A program made the translations under genes and the position numbers. A stretch of DNA of 14,842 bases from positions 1-14,842 of the forward strand of contig CANHOY010000021.1 of NCBI GenBank assembly GCA_947462495.1. The letters run 5' to 3'. This document shows positions 1-7,115 of this stretch, in pieces. Position 1 is the stretch's first letter; each line of letters opens with the position of its first letter. The notes under the pieces were generated by a model that was given only the letters and a program-made list of their open reading frames with translations, did not search any database and was not told where the DNA came from. This DNA is from Bacteroidota bacterium (GTDB lineage Bacteria; Bacteroidota; Bacteroidia; Chitinophagales; Chitinophagaceae).

Positions 1-1095
1 ATGAAAAAGCCTTCCGTTTGTATTTCACCCATTGATTGGGGTTTGGGACACGCCACAAGGTGTATTTCACTCATTAAAACATTCGAAAAATTAGGATACC
101 ATATATTTATTGCAACAGAAGGGTATCATGAAGTGATTTTAAAAGAAGCTATCCCGTCGGCCACTTTTTTAAACTTACGCGGCTACCGAATAAAATATGC
201 AAAATGGGGATTTATACTACCTATTGTTTTATTATTTCAGCTTCCTAAAATTATTTATAGTATTATTTATGAATACCACTGGCTAAAGAAAGCGCAGCAG
301 CAATATCAATTTGATATAATTATTTCGGACAATCGTTTTGGTTTTTATCATCAGCAAGTGCCTTCTGTATTTATTACCCATCAGTTAAATTTACAACTGC
401 ATTTTACTTGGGCAACGAGATGGTTTCAAAAATTAGTTTATGCATGGTTAACTAGATTTACTGCATGTTGGATCCCAGATATCGCCGGTCACGATAATTT
501 ATCAGGCATTTTATCAAATCCTCCTCATAAGCCGTCCATTCCTATATGGTATATGGGTTGTTTATCTAGATTAATAGAAGCAACTAACAATAAAGCAATT
601 ACAACCAATCATACCAACATTTTTTTAGGGATTGTGTCGGGGCCTGAGCCGCAAAGAACTTTATTAGAAAATTTATTATGGAAAACCGGCAATGAATTAA
701 AGCTGCCTTTTGTGCTTATTGCAGGGACACCTAATAATAAGGAAGCTTATCAACAAACTGATCGATCTATCATTTATCCGCATTTAGCAGCGCCTGAATT
801 AGCAAAAGAAATACAAAATGCTGAATACATTATTTGTAGAGGAGGGTATACCACACTGATGGAATTGATCCCCTTTGAGAAAAAATTAATTTTTATTCCT
901 ACGCCAGGTCAAACAGAACAAATGTATTTGGGAAAATTATGGCAAGGAAAAAATTGGGCACTTTGCTATAATCAAGAAAATTTTAATTTAAAAATGGCCT
1001 TAGAGGAGGCGAGTCGATTTAATTTTAAACAGCCTCCCTTTTCAGCATTTTCAATGGATGCGCTTGAAACTGAGATAAAGCGATTAACTTTATAG
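1..1095 (+). CDS. MurG-like GT-B glycosyltransferase
   Basis: This 364-residue protein is a probable cytoplasmic or membrane-associated glycosyltransferase of the GT-B fold, related to MurG and glycosyltransferase family 28. The N terminus carries a glycine-rich GLGHATR loop (residues 14-20), which in MurG-like enzymes helps bind the acceptor or phosphates. The C-terminal half has the nucleotide-sugar binding signature: CRGGYTT (279-285), then a conserved glutamate, then PTPGQTEQ (300-307). A hydrophobic stretch near residues 70-90 may contact the membrane. The ATG is the first base of the window, so upstream sequence cannot be checked, but the beta-strand plus GLGH start is typical of a complete N terminus. 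It ends 2 bases before mnmH, so the two are probably co-transcribed. It is not MurG itself, because the match is only to the fold motifs; donor and acceptor are unknown. Confidence 0.75.
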   Translation: MKKPSVCISPIDWGLGHATRCISLIKTFEKLGYHIFIATEGYHEVILKEAIPSATFLNLRGYRIKYAKWGFILPIVLLFQLPKIIYSIIYEYHWLKKAQQQYQFDIIISDNRFGFYHQQVPSVFITHQLNLQLHFTWATRWFQKLVYAWLTRFTACWIPDIAGHDNLSGILSNPPHKPSIPIWYMGCLSRLIEATNNKAITTNHTNIFLGIVSGPEPQRTLLENLLWKTGNELKLPFVLIAGTPNNKEAYQQTDRSIIYPHLAAPELAKEIQNAEYIICRGGYTTLMELIPFEKKLIFIPTPGQTEQMYLGKLWQGKNWALCYNQENFNLKMALEEASRFNFKQPPFSAFSMDALETEIKRLTL

Positions 1096-1097
1096 AT

Positions 1098-2156
1098 ATG
1101 GCTGTACAAAAAATTAATATCGCGGATTTTATCAATCAACCAGCTACAGGCATCATTATTGATGTAAGAAGCCCAGCAGAATTTGATCATGCACATATAC
1201 CTACTGCTCAAAATCTTCCTTTATTTTCCAACGAAGAGCGTGCTATTATTGGTACTACTTATAAAAAGCAAAGCAGGGAAGCGGCTATTAAAGCAGGGCT
1301 GCCTCTTTTTGGAAATAAGATGCTAGGTATGATTGAAACGGTAGAATCTTGGATGAGTGAAAAACAAAAAAACAATGCTTCAGCCAAGCCAACCATTTAT
1401 ATTCATTGTTGGAGAGGCGGTATGCGCAGTGCAGCAGTAGCCTGGTTATTAGATGTATATGGGTATAAAGTGATACAACTTACTGGTGGTTATAAAGCTT
1501 ATAGAAATTGGGTATTAGCGCAATTTAATATTCCTTATTCATGTAAGGTATTAGGTGGTTATACGGGATCAGGTAAGACAGAAATTTTACAAGAATTACA
1601 AAAAAGAAAATATAGCGTTATTGATTTAGAGGGCTTGGCACATCATAAAGGATCTGCTTATGGAGCCATTGGACAAGCCATTCAACCCTCTCAAGAAATG
1701 TTTGAAAACAGTTTAGCCCATTCTCTTCTTGAACAAAATAAAAATAAAGGGCCTATTTGGATCGAAGATGAAAGCCAAAGAATTGGAACCGTTTTAATCC
1801 CAACCCCTTTATTTCAATTAATGAGAAATAGTACTTGTTATTTTTTAACCATACCATTTGAAGAAAGGCTTAATTTTATTTTAGAAGGGTATGGAAAATT
1901 TGACAAACAAAGTTTAATGAATGCTACTTTAAGAATTCAAAAAAGATTGGGTGGGCTAGAAACCAAAACCGCTATCAATCATATTATAGAAGGAGAATTC
2001 AAAGAGGCCTTTTTTATTTTATTAAAGTACTATGATAAGTGGTATGAAAAAAATGTAAATAAAGAGCCCTTACCTAAAATAGAATTAATTCCAATTATTG
2101 CTGAAAAAGTAGACCCCTTATTGAATGCTGGGTTAATTGAAAAGCATAATAAGTGA
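1098..2156 (+). CDS. mnmH: tRNA 2-selenouridine synthase (MnmH/SelU)
   Basis: MnmH replaces the 2-thio group of (c)mnm5s2U at wobble position 34 of certain tRNAs with selenium from selenophosphate, passing through an S-geranylated intermediate. The 352-residue protein has the family's two parts. An N-terminal rhodanese domain (about 1-140) has the catalytic loop CWRGGMRS with Cys104. A P-loop domain follows, with Walker A motif GGYTGSGKT (153-161), a DLEGLAHHKGSAYG-type segment from about 177 and the IEDESQRIG stretch typical of MnmH. Length and motif order match intact family members. The start ATG lies 2 bases after the upstream glycosyltransferase stop with no clear ribosome binding site. 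Selenation requires SelD, which is not in the window; without it the enzyme could still geranylate the tRNA. Confidence 0.93.
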   Translation: MAVQKINIADFINQPATGIIIDVRSPAEFDHAHIPTAQNLPLFSNEERAIIGTTYKKQSREAAIKAGLPLFGNKMLGMIETVESWMSEKQKNNASAKPTIYIHCWRGGMRSAAVAWLLDVYGYKVIQLTGGYKAYRNWVLAQFNIPYSCKVLGGYTGSGKTEILQELQKRKYSVIDLEGLAHHKGSAYGAIGQAIQPSQEMFENSLAHSLLEQNKNKGPIWIEDESQRIGTVLIPTPLFQLMRNSTCYFLTIPFEERLNFILEGYGKFDKQSLMNATLRIQKRLGGLETKTAINHIIEGEFKEAFFILLKYYDKWYEKNVNKEPLPKIELIPIIAEKVDPLLNAGLIEKHNK

Positions 2157-2210
2157 TGCAGATCATTAATTAAAAATTGAAATTTTTCATTAACTTTAGT
2201 TTAATTATTT

Positions 2211-2774
2211 ATGCAACAATTACTTGCTTGGTGGTTATTTAATATTCGAGGTTGGAAAATTGAAGGAAAATTTCATTTTGAATTACCTAAGTCCATTATT
2301 ATAGTAGCACCGCATACGCATAGTTTTGATTTTTTTGTAGGATTAGGTATTCGTAAAAAAATGCATTTTGAATTTGTTCATTTTTTAGGGAAAAGTGAGC
2401 TTTTTTGGCCTCCACTTGGATGGTTAATGAGGTATTTGGGTGCCTATCCGGTGGACCGGCAGCAGCAGCACAATATGGTGGACCAAGTGGTAGCTCTTTT
2501 TAATAAAAAAATTCGTTTTCATTTAGCTTTATCTCCAGAAGGCACCCGTAAAAAAGTGACCAAGCTTCGGTCAGGCTTTTATCATATAGCCAAAAATGCC
2601 AATGTTCCTATAGTGATGGTGGGTCTTGATTTTAAAAGTCGCAAAGTGGTTTTTGCTGAACCCTTTTTTGTTTCTGACGACGAAAAGGCAGATAAGTATA
2701 AAATTGTCCAGTTTTTTAAGGATTTTCAAGGATATATACCTAATTTAGGGATTACCGAAGACATAGAAAACTAG
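2211..2774 (+). CDS. PlsC-family 1-acyl-glycerol-3-phosphate acyltransferase-like protein
   Basis: This is a short (187 residues) acyltransferase of the PlsC/LPLAT superfamily, expected at the inner face of the cytoplasmic membrane and acylating a lysophospholipid or related acceptor from acyl-ACP or acyl-CoA. The HX4D catalytic motif is seen as HTHSFD (His35, Asp40). A GKSELFWPPLGW block (60-71) and PVDR (80-83) match acceptor-binding motif II. PEGTR (109-113) is motif III. The N terminus is hydrophobic and aromatic-rich rather than a long membrane anchor. The protein is shorter than classical PlsC (about 240 residues) and lacks most of a C-terminal extension, so it may belong to a paralogous subgroup rather than being the housekeeping PlsC. 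It follows mnmH after 54 bases and may be read from its own weak promoter or by readthrough. The precise substrate is not deducible. Confidence 0.8.
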   Translation: MQQLLAWWLFNIRGWKIEGKFHFELPKSIIIVAPHTHSFDFFVGLGIRKKMHFEFVHFLGKSELFWPPLGWLMRYLGAYPVDRQQQHNMVDQVVALFNKKIRFHLALSPEGTRKKVTKLRSGFYHIAKNANVPIVMVGLDFKSRKVVFAEPFFVSDDEKADKYKIVQFFKDFQGYIPNLGITEDIEN

Positions 2775-2867
2775 GGTGTTTTAACAAAATATTGTTTAAC
2801 CTTTTGATCAATATTTGTATTTTTACGGCTAACTAGTGATGTTTAATATAAAATAAAAAGATAAAAA

Positions 2868-3758
2868 ATGAAAAGTAAAATTTTTTTAGCACTTGCTGTT
2901 ATTAGCTTAGGTGCTTATTCTTGCGTAAGTCCTAAAAAATTACAAGAAGCAGAAACTAAATTTGGACAATTAAATGGTGCTTATGCAGAATTACAAGGAA
3001 AGTATCGTGATGCGCAAGATGCTATTACAAAAAGTAAGTCAGATGCAGAAAAAGCAAACGATAAAACAAAGTCATTACAATCAACTATTGATGATTTAAA
3101 CAAACAAGTTGATTTTTTAAAATCAAATAACAATGTGGTTTTAAGTCAATTGAAAGATATGTCTGTTGTAACAGGCGCTCAAGCTGAAAGTATAAAAAAA
3201 TCATTAGATAATATTGGAGCTAAGGATTTATATATTCAAGGCTTACAAAGCTCTATGGCCCGTAAAGATTCTATCAATATGAATTTGGTAATGAACTTGA
3301 AAGGAGCCATTGGGGATTTGAATGATGGAGACATCAATGTAAAAGTAGATAAGGGAGTAGTTTATGTAGATATTTCAGATAAATTATTATTTAAAAGTGG
3401 CAGCTTTAGTATAACAGATAAAGCTAAAGTAGTATTAGGAAAAGTGGCTAAGGTATTGGCTGCACAACCAAATATTGAATTTATGGTAGAAGGCCATACA
3501 GATTCTAAGCAAATTATTAGTTCAGGCAACCTAATGGAAGACAACTGGGATTTAAGTGTGAAGCGTGCCACTACTATTGTTCGCATCTTACAAGAAACTT
3601 ATGGTATTGATCCTAAGCGTATGACTGCAGCTGGAAGAAGCGAGTACATTCCTTTAACAGAAAATAATACACCTGAAAACAGAGCCGCTAATCGTAGAAC
3701 AAGAATTGTTATTCTTCCTCAATTAGATCAGTTCTTTCAATTACTTGAAAAAAAGTAG
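2868..3758 (+). CDS. OmpA-family lipoprotein with N-terminal coiled coil
   Basis: This is a predicted outer-membrane lipoprotein of 296 residues that binds peptidoglycan. The signal peptide ends in a lipobox, LGAYSC, making Cys19 the lipidated residue. Residues about 25-125 are polar and heptad-like, rich in Ala, Lys, Gln and Asp, and are expected to form a coiled-coil stalk. The OmpA C-terminal domain covers about 155-285: the GHTDSK motif (209-214) contains the Asp expected to contact diaminopimelate, NWDLSVKRA (227-235) contains the partner Arg, and NRAANRRTRIVI (271-282) is the hallmark C-terminal motif. No beta-barrel is present, so it acts as a tether of the outer membrane to the cell wall rather than as a porin. 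It stands alone between short AT-rich spacers and ends at a strong terminator, so it is probably monocistronic and well expressed. Confidence 0.92.
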   Translation: MKSKIFLALAVISLGAYSCVSPKKLQEAETKFGQLNGAYAELQGKYRDAQDAITKSKSDAEKANDKTKSLQSTIDDLNKQVDFLKSNNNVVLSQLKDMSVVTGAQAESIKKSLDNIGAKDLYIQGLQSSMARKDSINMNLVMNLKGAIGDLNDGDINVKVDKGVVYVDISDKLLFKSGSFSITDKAKVVLGKVAKVLAAQPNIEFMVEGHTDSKQIISSGNLMEDNWDLSVKRATTIVRILQETYGIDPKRMTAAGRSEYIPLTENNTPENRAANRRTRIVILPQLDQFFQLLEKK

Positions 3759-3779
3759 TTGGTGCAATTAAACTATAGA

Positions 3780-3808
3780 TTTTAAAATAGTTTTTACCTA
3801 TTTTAAAA
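3780..3808. repeat. AT-only inverted repeat after the ompA-like gene
   Basis: An 11-base perfect inverted repeat (TTTTAAAATAG at 3780-3790 and its complement at 3798-3808, with a 7-base loop) lies between the ompA-like stop codon and the GC-rich terminator. Its right arm shares four A bases with the left arm of the next hairpin. It could be an mRNA 3'-end stabilising structure or part of a compound terminator. Function is not established. Confidence 0.5.
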
Positions 3809-3840
3809 AGCCCCTCGAATTTTCGGGGGGCTTTTTATTT
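3805..3840 (+). terminator. Intrinsic terminator of the ompA-like gene
   Basis: A strong hairpin is formed by 3805-3819 and 3822-3836. Its core is GCCCCTCG pairing with CGGGGGGC, with one G-U wobble, flanked by A and T runs, and it is followed by TTTTTATTT. It lies about 47 bases after the stop codon. The A-run before the stem would also give a U-tract on the opposite strand, but no minus-strand gene ends here, so it serves the plus strand. Confidence 0.92.
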
Positions 3841-3904
3841 AAATAATTTTTATTTTTTCGTCTTATAGTTTTCCACCAGCAATTATAATCAAGCATTTGG
3901 AGTG

Positions 3905-3912
3905 TATCTTCG
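3905..3912 (+). promoter_or_regulatory. Candidate Bacteroidota -7 element abutting the pcrA start
   Basis: TATCTTCG differs by one base from the Bacteroidota -7 consensus TAnnTTTG and ends only 4 bases before the ATG at 3917. Transcription starting about 5-8 bases downstream of the element would give a leaderless or nearly leaderless mRNA. No convincing TTG -33 element is seen at the usual 17-23 base spacing. The call therefore rests on the -7 match and position alone. Confidence 0.45.
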
Positions 3913-3916
3913 CCCT

Positions 3917-6253
3917 ATGCAAGAAGCGTATTTAGATGGGTTAAATGAAAAACAAAAAGAAGCTGTATTACATCTGAAGGGACCCTTGATGATTATAGCA
4001 GGGGCCGGTAGTGGAAAAACAAAAGTATTAACCACCCGTATCGCTCATTTGATGCATAGTGGAGTAGATGCATTTAATATATTGGCACTTACTTTTACCA
4101 ATAAGGCTGCTGCTGAAATGAAAGAGCGTGTAGAAAAAGCACTTGGTAATACAGACGCACGCAATTTGTACATTGGTACATTCCACAGTGTATTTGCTAG
4201 AATATTAAGAGCGGAAGGAGATAAATTGGGTTATCCTAAAAGCTTTACCATTTATGATACCGACGACTCCAGATCGGTGATTAAAGCAGTAGTCAACGAT
4301 ATGGGCTTAGATGATAAATTATACAAGCCCAATATTGTACATAACCGAATTTCTGCTGCAAAGAATGCATTAGTAGGCCCCTCAGAATATGCATTAGATA
4401 CTTTTTTGAAACAAGAAGATGCAAGATCTAATCGACCGGCCATTGCAGAAATTTATGCAAGCTATGCAGCAAGGTGTTTTAAAAATGGCGCCATGGATTT
4501 TGACGACTTATTATTTAAAATGCATGAGCTATTAAACAACTTCCCAGAGGTATTGCATAAATACCAACATAAGTTTAAATACATATTAATTGATGAGTAT
4601 CAGGATACCAATCCCGTTCAATATCAAATTGCAAAATTACTCGCCGCCGTGCATGAAAATTTATGTGTGGTAGGTGATGATGCGCAAAGTATTTATAGTT
4701 TCCGTGGCGCTACCATTGAAAATATTTTACAGTTTCAAAAAGATTACGACGATGTAAAGCTAGTGAAGCTCGAGCAAAATTACAGAAGCAGCCAATCCAT
4801 CATTGGTGTTGCCAATCATGTCATCAAAAATAATATAGGACAAATTCCAAAAGAATTATGGACTGAAAATGAGGCTGGAGATAAAATAAAATTAGTTCGG
4901 ACCATGACGGACAATGATGAAGGAAAGTTTATTGCCGACGCTATTCAAGAAAATAAATTAAGAAATCATTTTTACAATAAAGACTTCGCCATTTTATATC
5001 GAACCAATGCACAAAGTAGATCCTTTGAGGAAAGCTTAAGAAGAACAGGTATTGCCTATAAAATTTATGGGGGGCTTAGTTTTTATCAAAGAAAAGAAAT
5101 AAAAGATTATATCGCTTATTTGCGCATTATTGTCAATACCAAAGATGAGGAAGGTTTAAAAAGAATTATTAATTATCCCGCACGTGGCATAGGCAAAACT
5201 ACAATGGAAAAGTGTTTGGTTATTGCAGGAGAGCAAAATATTACTTTTTTTGAGGTGTTAGAAAAAGCAAAAGGTTTTGGATTTAAAGCGGGAACCCTTA
5301 CGGCTATTGAAGAATTTGTTACCATGATTAAGTATTTTCAAAATCAATTGACTAAGCACAATGCCTATGATGTAGCGGTACAAGTAGGCAAACATACTAA
5401 CATCGTTAAAGAATTATTCACAGATAAATCAACAGAAGGATTAGCACGGTACGAAAACATTCAAGAATTATTAAACTCTATCAAAGAGTGGACAGAAAGC
5501 CCTAGCAATGAAGATGGAGAATTAGGTGATATTAGTTTAGGCGCTTACTTACAACAAATTACTTTAATTACCGATGCAGATAATGATTCAGGCAATGAGG
5601 ATACAGTAAAATTAATGACCGTTCACGCAGCAAAAGGATTAGAATTTGCTTGTGTATTTTTAGTAGGCTTGGAAGAATCTTTATTCCCAAGTGGCATGAG
5701 TGTAAATACGCGTGAGGAATTGGAAGAAGAAAGAAGATTGTTTTATGTTGCTGTAACAAGGGCTAAAAAACATTTATGGCTTACTTACGCCAACACCCGT
5801 TATCGATATGGGCAACTGGTTCAAAACGATCCAAGCCGATTTATAGATGAAATGCCTGAAGATCAAATTGACAAAACAAGTTCAGGTGGCGGCGCTCGCA
5901 ACCAAAGTTCAGGTTGGGGATCTGCTTACGATAGAATGCACGGCGGTAATAATAAAAGTTGGAATGATCCAGAGAAAACAACAAGTAAAAAAACAGAGGG
6001 GTCCAAGCCTAGCTATTTACCTGTAGTGGCGCCCCATACCCTCAATAAAAATCATATCCCGTCGGCTAATTTTACTCCATGTGATCCTTCTGCCTTAGAA
6101 GCTGGCTTTAAAATTGAGCATCAAAAATTTGGATTTGGCGTTATCAAAGAAATTGAAGGGTCTGCTCATAATCCCATAGCAGTGATTCTTTTTGACAAAA
6201 ATGGAGAGAAAAAGATCATGCTGAACTATGCCAAATTGAGCATTGTCCCATAA
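3917..6253 (+). CDS. pcrA: ATP-dependent 3'-5' DNA helicase, PcrA/UvrD type
   Basis: This superfamily 1A helicase (778 residues from the chosen start) unwinds DNA 3' to 5' in repair, replication restart and removal of RecA filaments. All helicase motifs are visible: a Q-motif region LNEKQKEAV (9-17), Walker A AGAGSGKT (28-35), Walker B DEYQD (226-230), VVGDDAQSIYSFRGA (251-265), EQNYRSS (286-292), VHAAKGLEF (569-577) and VAVTRAKKHL (611-620). A glycine- and serine-rich linker follows from about 650. A small basic C-terminal domain of the PcrA kind starts near residue 729 with HQKFGFGVI, which in PcrA/UvrD mediates RNA polymerase contact. The ATG at 3917 is preferred over the in-frame GTG at 3902 because the latter overlaps a promoter-like element and adds five residues not expected in the family. 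Whether it is best called PcrA, UvrD or Rep cannot be settled here. Confidence 0.93.
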   Translation: MQEAYLDGLNEKQKEAVLHLKGPLMIIAGAGSGKTKVLTTRIAHLMHSGVDAFNILALTFTNKAAAEMKERVEKALGNTDARNLYIGTFHSVFARILRAEGDKLGYPKSFTIYDTDDSRSVIKAVVNDMGLDDKLYKPNIVHNRISAAKNALVGPSEYALDTFLKQEDARSNRPAIAEIYASYAARCFKNGAMDFDDLLFKMHELLNNFPEVLHKYQHKFKYILIDEYQDTNPVQYQIAKLLAAVHENLCVVGDDAQSIYSFRGATIENILQFQKDYDDVKLVKLEQNYRSSQSIIGVANHVIKNNIGQIPKELWTENEAGDKIKLVRTMTDNDEGKFIADAIQENKLRNHFYNKDFAILYRTNAQSRSFEESLRRTGIAYKIYGGLSFYQRKEIKDYIAYLRIIVNTKDEEGLKRIINYPARGIGKTTMEKCLVIAGEQNITFFEVLEKAKGFGFKAGTLTAIEEFVTMIKYFQNQLTKHNAYDVAVQVGKHTNIVKELFTDKSTEGLARYENIQELLNSIKEWTESPSNEDGELGDISLGAYLQQITLITDADNDSGNEDTVKLMTVHAAKGLEFACVFLVGLEESLFPSGMSVNTREELEEERRLFYVAVTRAKKHLWLTYANTRYRYGQLVQNDPSRFIDEMPEDQIDKTSSGGGARNQSSGWGSAYDRMHGGNNKSWNDPEKTTSKKTEGSKPSYLPVVAPHTLNKNHIPSANFTPCDPSALEAGFKIEHQKFGFGVIKEIEGSAHNPIAVILFDKNGEKKIMLNYAKLSIVP

Positions 6254-6293
6254 TCTTCTTTCGATATCGGAAAAATAAAGCATTAACTAGCCC

Positions 6294-6319
6294 AAAGCAG
6301 GTTACAACCTAAGCTTTTT
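6294..6319 (+). terminator. Weak hairpin terminator candidate after pcrA
   Basis: AAAGC-AGGTT (6294-6303) can pair with AACCT-AA-GCTTT (6306-6317) with a 2-base bulge and a 2-base loop, followed by TT so that the 3' side reads GCTTTTT. It lies 40 bases after the pcrA stop and just before the -7 element of the next gene. The tight loop and bulge make it weaker than the other terminators in the window. Confidence 0.4.
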
Positions 6320-6322
6320 GAT

Positions 6323-6330
6323 TAATTTTG
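6323..6330 (+). promoter_or_regulatory. -7 element (TAnnTTTG) upstream of nfu
   Basis: TAATTTTG is an exact match to the Bacteroidota -7 consensus, 27 bases before the nfu ATG at 6358. No clear TTG -33 element stands at normal spacing. The element overlaps the in-frame TTG at 6328, which argues against that codon being the translation start. Confidence 0.55.
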
Positions 6331-6357
6331 TTTTCAATTCTACCAAAAAGAGAAACT

Positions 6358-6957
6358 ATGATTACCACAGGCAATACCATTGTAAGCATTTATACTGAAA
6401 TGACCCCTAACCCAGAAACAATGAAGTTTGTAGCCAACAAACTATTGTATCCTGGAAAGAGTATTGATATAGCTGATGAAAGTTTAGCCATCGCCTCTCC
6501 TTTGGCAAAAGAATTATTTAGCTTCCCCTTTATTAGAAGTGTTTTTATAGCAAGCAATTTTATTACACTCACCAAGGCCACTGAAAATGAAGATTGGCAA
6601 GATGTAATTCCTACCATTAAAACTTTTTTGAAAGAATATTTAGAGGCAGGCGGTGTCGTAGTAAATGAAGAAGAAGTTGCAAAAATAAAACAAGAAGCCA
6701 CTAATACCGTTCATGCCGATGACGATGATGTAGTAAAACGTGTAAAAGAATTATTAGAAAATTATGTTAAGCCCGCAGTTGAAATGGATGGTGGTGCTAT
6801 ACAATTTAAAAGTTATAATGACGGCATCGTTAATTTAATGTTGCAAGGTTCTTGCAGCGGATGCCCTTCTAGTATGGTTACTTTAAAAGCCGGTATTGAA
6901 GGAATGATGAAACGCATGATTCCTGAAGTAAAAGAAGTAGTCGCAGAAGCTGAGTAG
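6358..6957 (+). CDS. nfu: Two-domain Nfu-type Fe-S cluster carrier
   Basis: Nfu proteins receive Fe-S clusters from the assembly scaffold and deliver them to client enzymes in the cytoplasm. The 199-residue product has an Nfu N-terminal domain (about 8-95, opening with the typical TEMTPNPETMKF block at 13-24) and a NifU-like C-terminal domain (about 122-195). The C-terminal domain carries the cluster-binding CSGC motif (Cys166, Cys169) inside GSCSGCPSS, preceded by the family's MDGGAIQF segment (143-150). An acidic stretch of four Asp (121-124) marks the linker. The ATG at 6358 is chosen over a TTG at 6328 because the TTG lies within a promoter element and would add ten residues not expected in the family. 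It is transcribed convergently with kdnB and separated from it by a repeated hairpin region. Confidence 0.92.
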   Translation: MITTGNTIVSIYTEMTPNPETMKFVANKLLYPGKSIDIADESLAIASPLAKELFSFPFIRSVFIASNFITLTKATENEDWQDVIPTIKTFLKEYLEAGGVVVNEEEVAKIKQEATNTVHADDDDVVKRVKELLENYVKPAVEMDGGAIQFKSYNDGIVNLMLQGSCSGCPSSMVTLKAGIEGMMKRMIPEVKEVVAEAE

Positions 6958-6962
6958 TGGTT

Positions 6963-6999
6963 ATATTTATTTCTTTTTAGAAAATAAAGAAATAAATAT
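6963..6999. terminator. Hairpin of repeat unit 1 (possible bidirectional terminator)
   Basis: There is a 14-base perfect inverted repeat, ATATTTATTTCTTT (6963-6976) and its complement (6986-6999), with a 9-base loop. It starts 6 bases after the nfu stop codon. It is A/T dominated, so calling it a terminator is an inference from position between convergent genes. It could instead be an mRNA 3'-end protecting structure. Confidence 0.5.
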
Positions 7000-7048
7000 T
7001 GAACCTCTTATGATTTATTCAAAAAATAATTAATTTTTCGAAATAGTT

Positions 7049-7077
7049 ATATTTCTTTTTAGAAAATAAAGAAATAT
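7049..7077. terminator. Hairpin of repeat unit 2 (possible bidirectional terminator)
   Basis: There is a 10-base perfect inverted repeat, ATATTTCTTT (7049-7058) and its complement (7068-7077), with the same 9-base loop as unit 1. It lies 39 bases downstream of the kdnB stop codon on the minus strand. Terminator function is inferred from position only. Confidence 0.45.
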
Positions 7078-7115
7078 TGAACCTCGTATGATTTATTCAA
7101 AAAATTAAGAAATAG

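Larger units (their letters stand above)
6960..7114. repeat. Diverged tandem duplication, two hairpin-containing units
   Basis: Unit 1 (6960-7045, 86 bases) and unit 2 (7046-7114, 69 bases) align along their whole length, sharing for example the core CTTTTTAGAAAATAAAGAAA and the block GATTTATTCAAAAAAT. The length difference of 17 is explained by a 4-base segment missing on each side of the hairpin plus 9 bases missing near the right end. The region fills nearly all of the gap between the convergent genes nfu and kdnB, and the right end of unit 2 runs up to the kdnB stop codon. No ORF of interest is seen within it. Confidence 0.9.

Noticed and set aside
2790..2825. Promoter of the ompA-like gene (TTG at 2792, TATTTTTA at 2818)
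   Set aside because: The -7 candidate has a mismatch at the final base and several alternative A/T-rich choices exist in the same stretch, so no single site can be supported.
3902..3916. GTG start for the PcrA-like helicase giving five extra residues
   Set aside because: The codon overlaps a -7-like promoter element, and the following ATG at 3917 gives the expected family N terminus just before the Q motif.
6328..6357. TTG start for the Nfu protein giving ten extra residues
   Set aside because: The TTG is the end of an exact TAnnTTTG element, and the extra residues are not expected before the Nfu N-terminal domain.
6390..6701. 103-codon open frame on the minus strand inside nfu
   Set aside because: It is antisense to a conserved gene and shows no motif; it is best explained as a shadow frame.
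6958..7115. CRISPR array or mobile element in the repeated intergenic region
   Set aside because: Only two units are present, they are directly abutting and homologous along their full length with no unique spacers, and there is no transposase or target site duplication.
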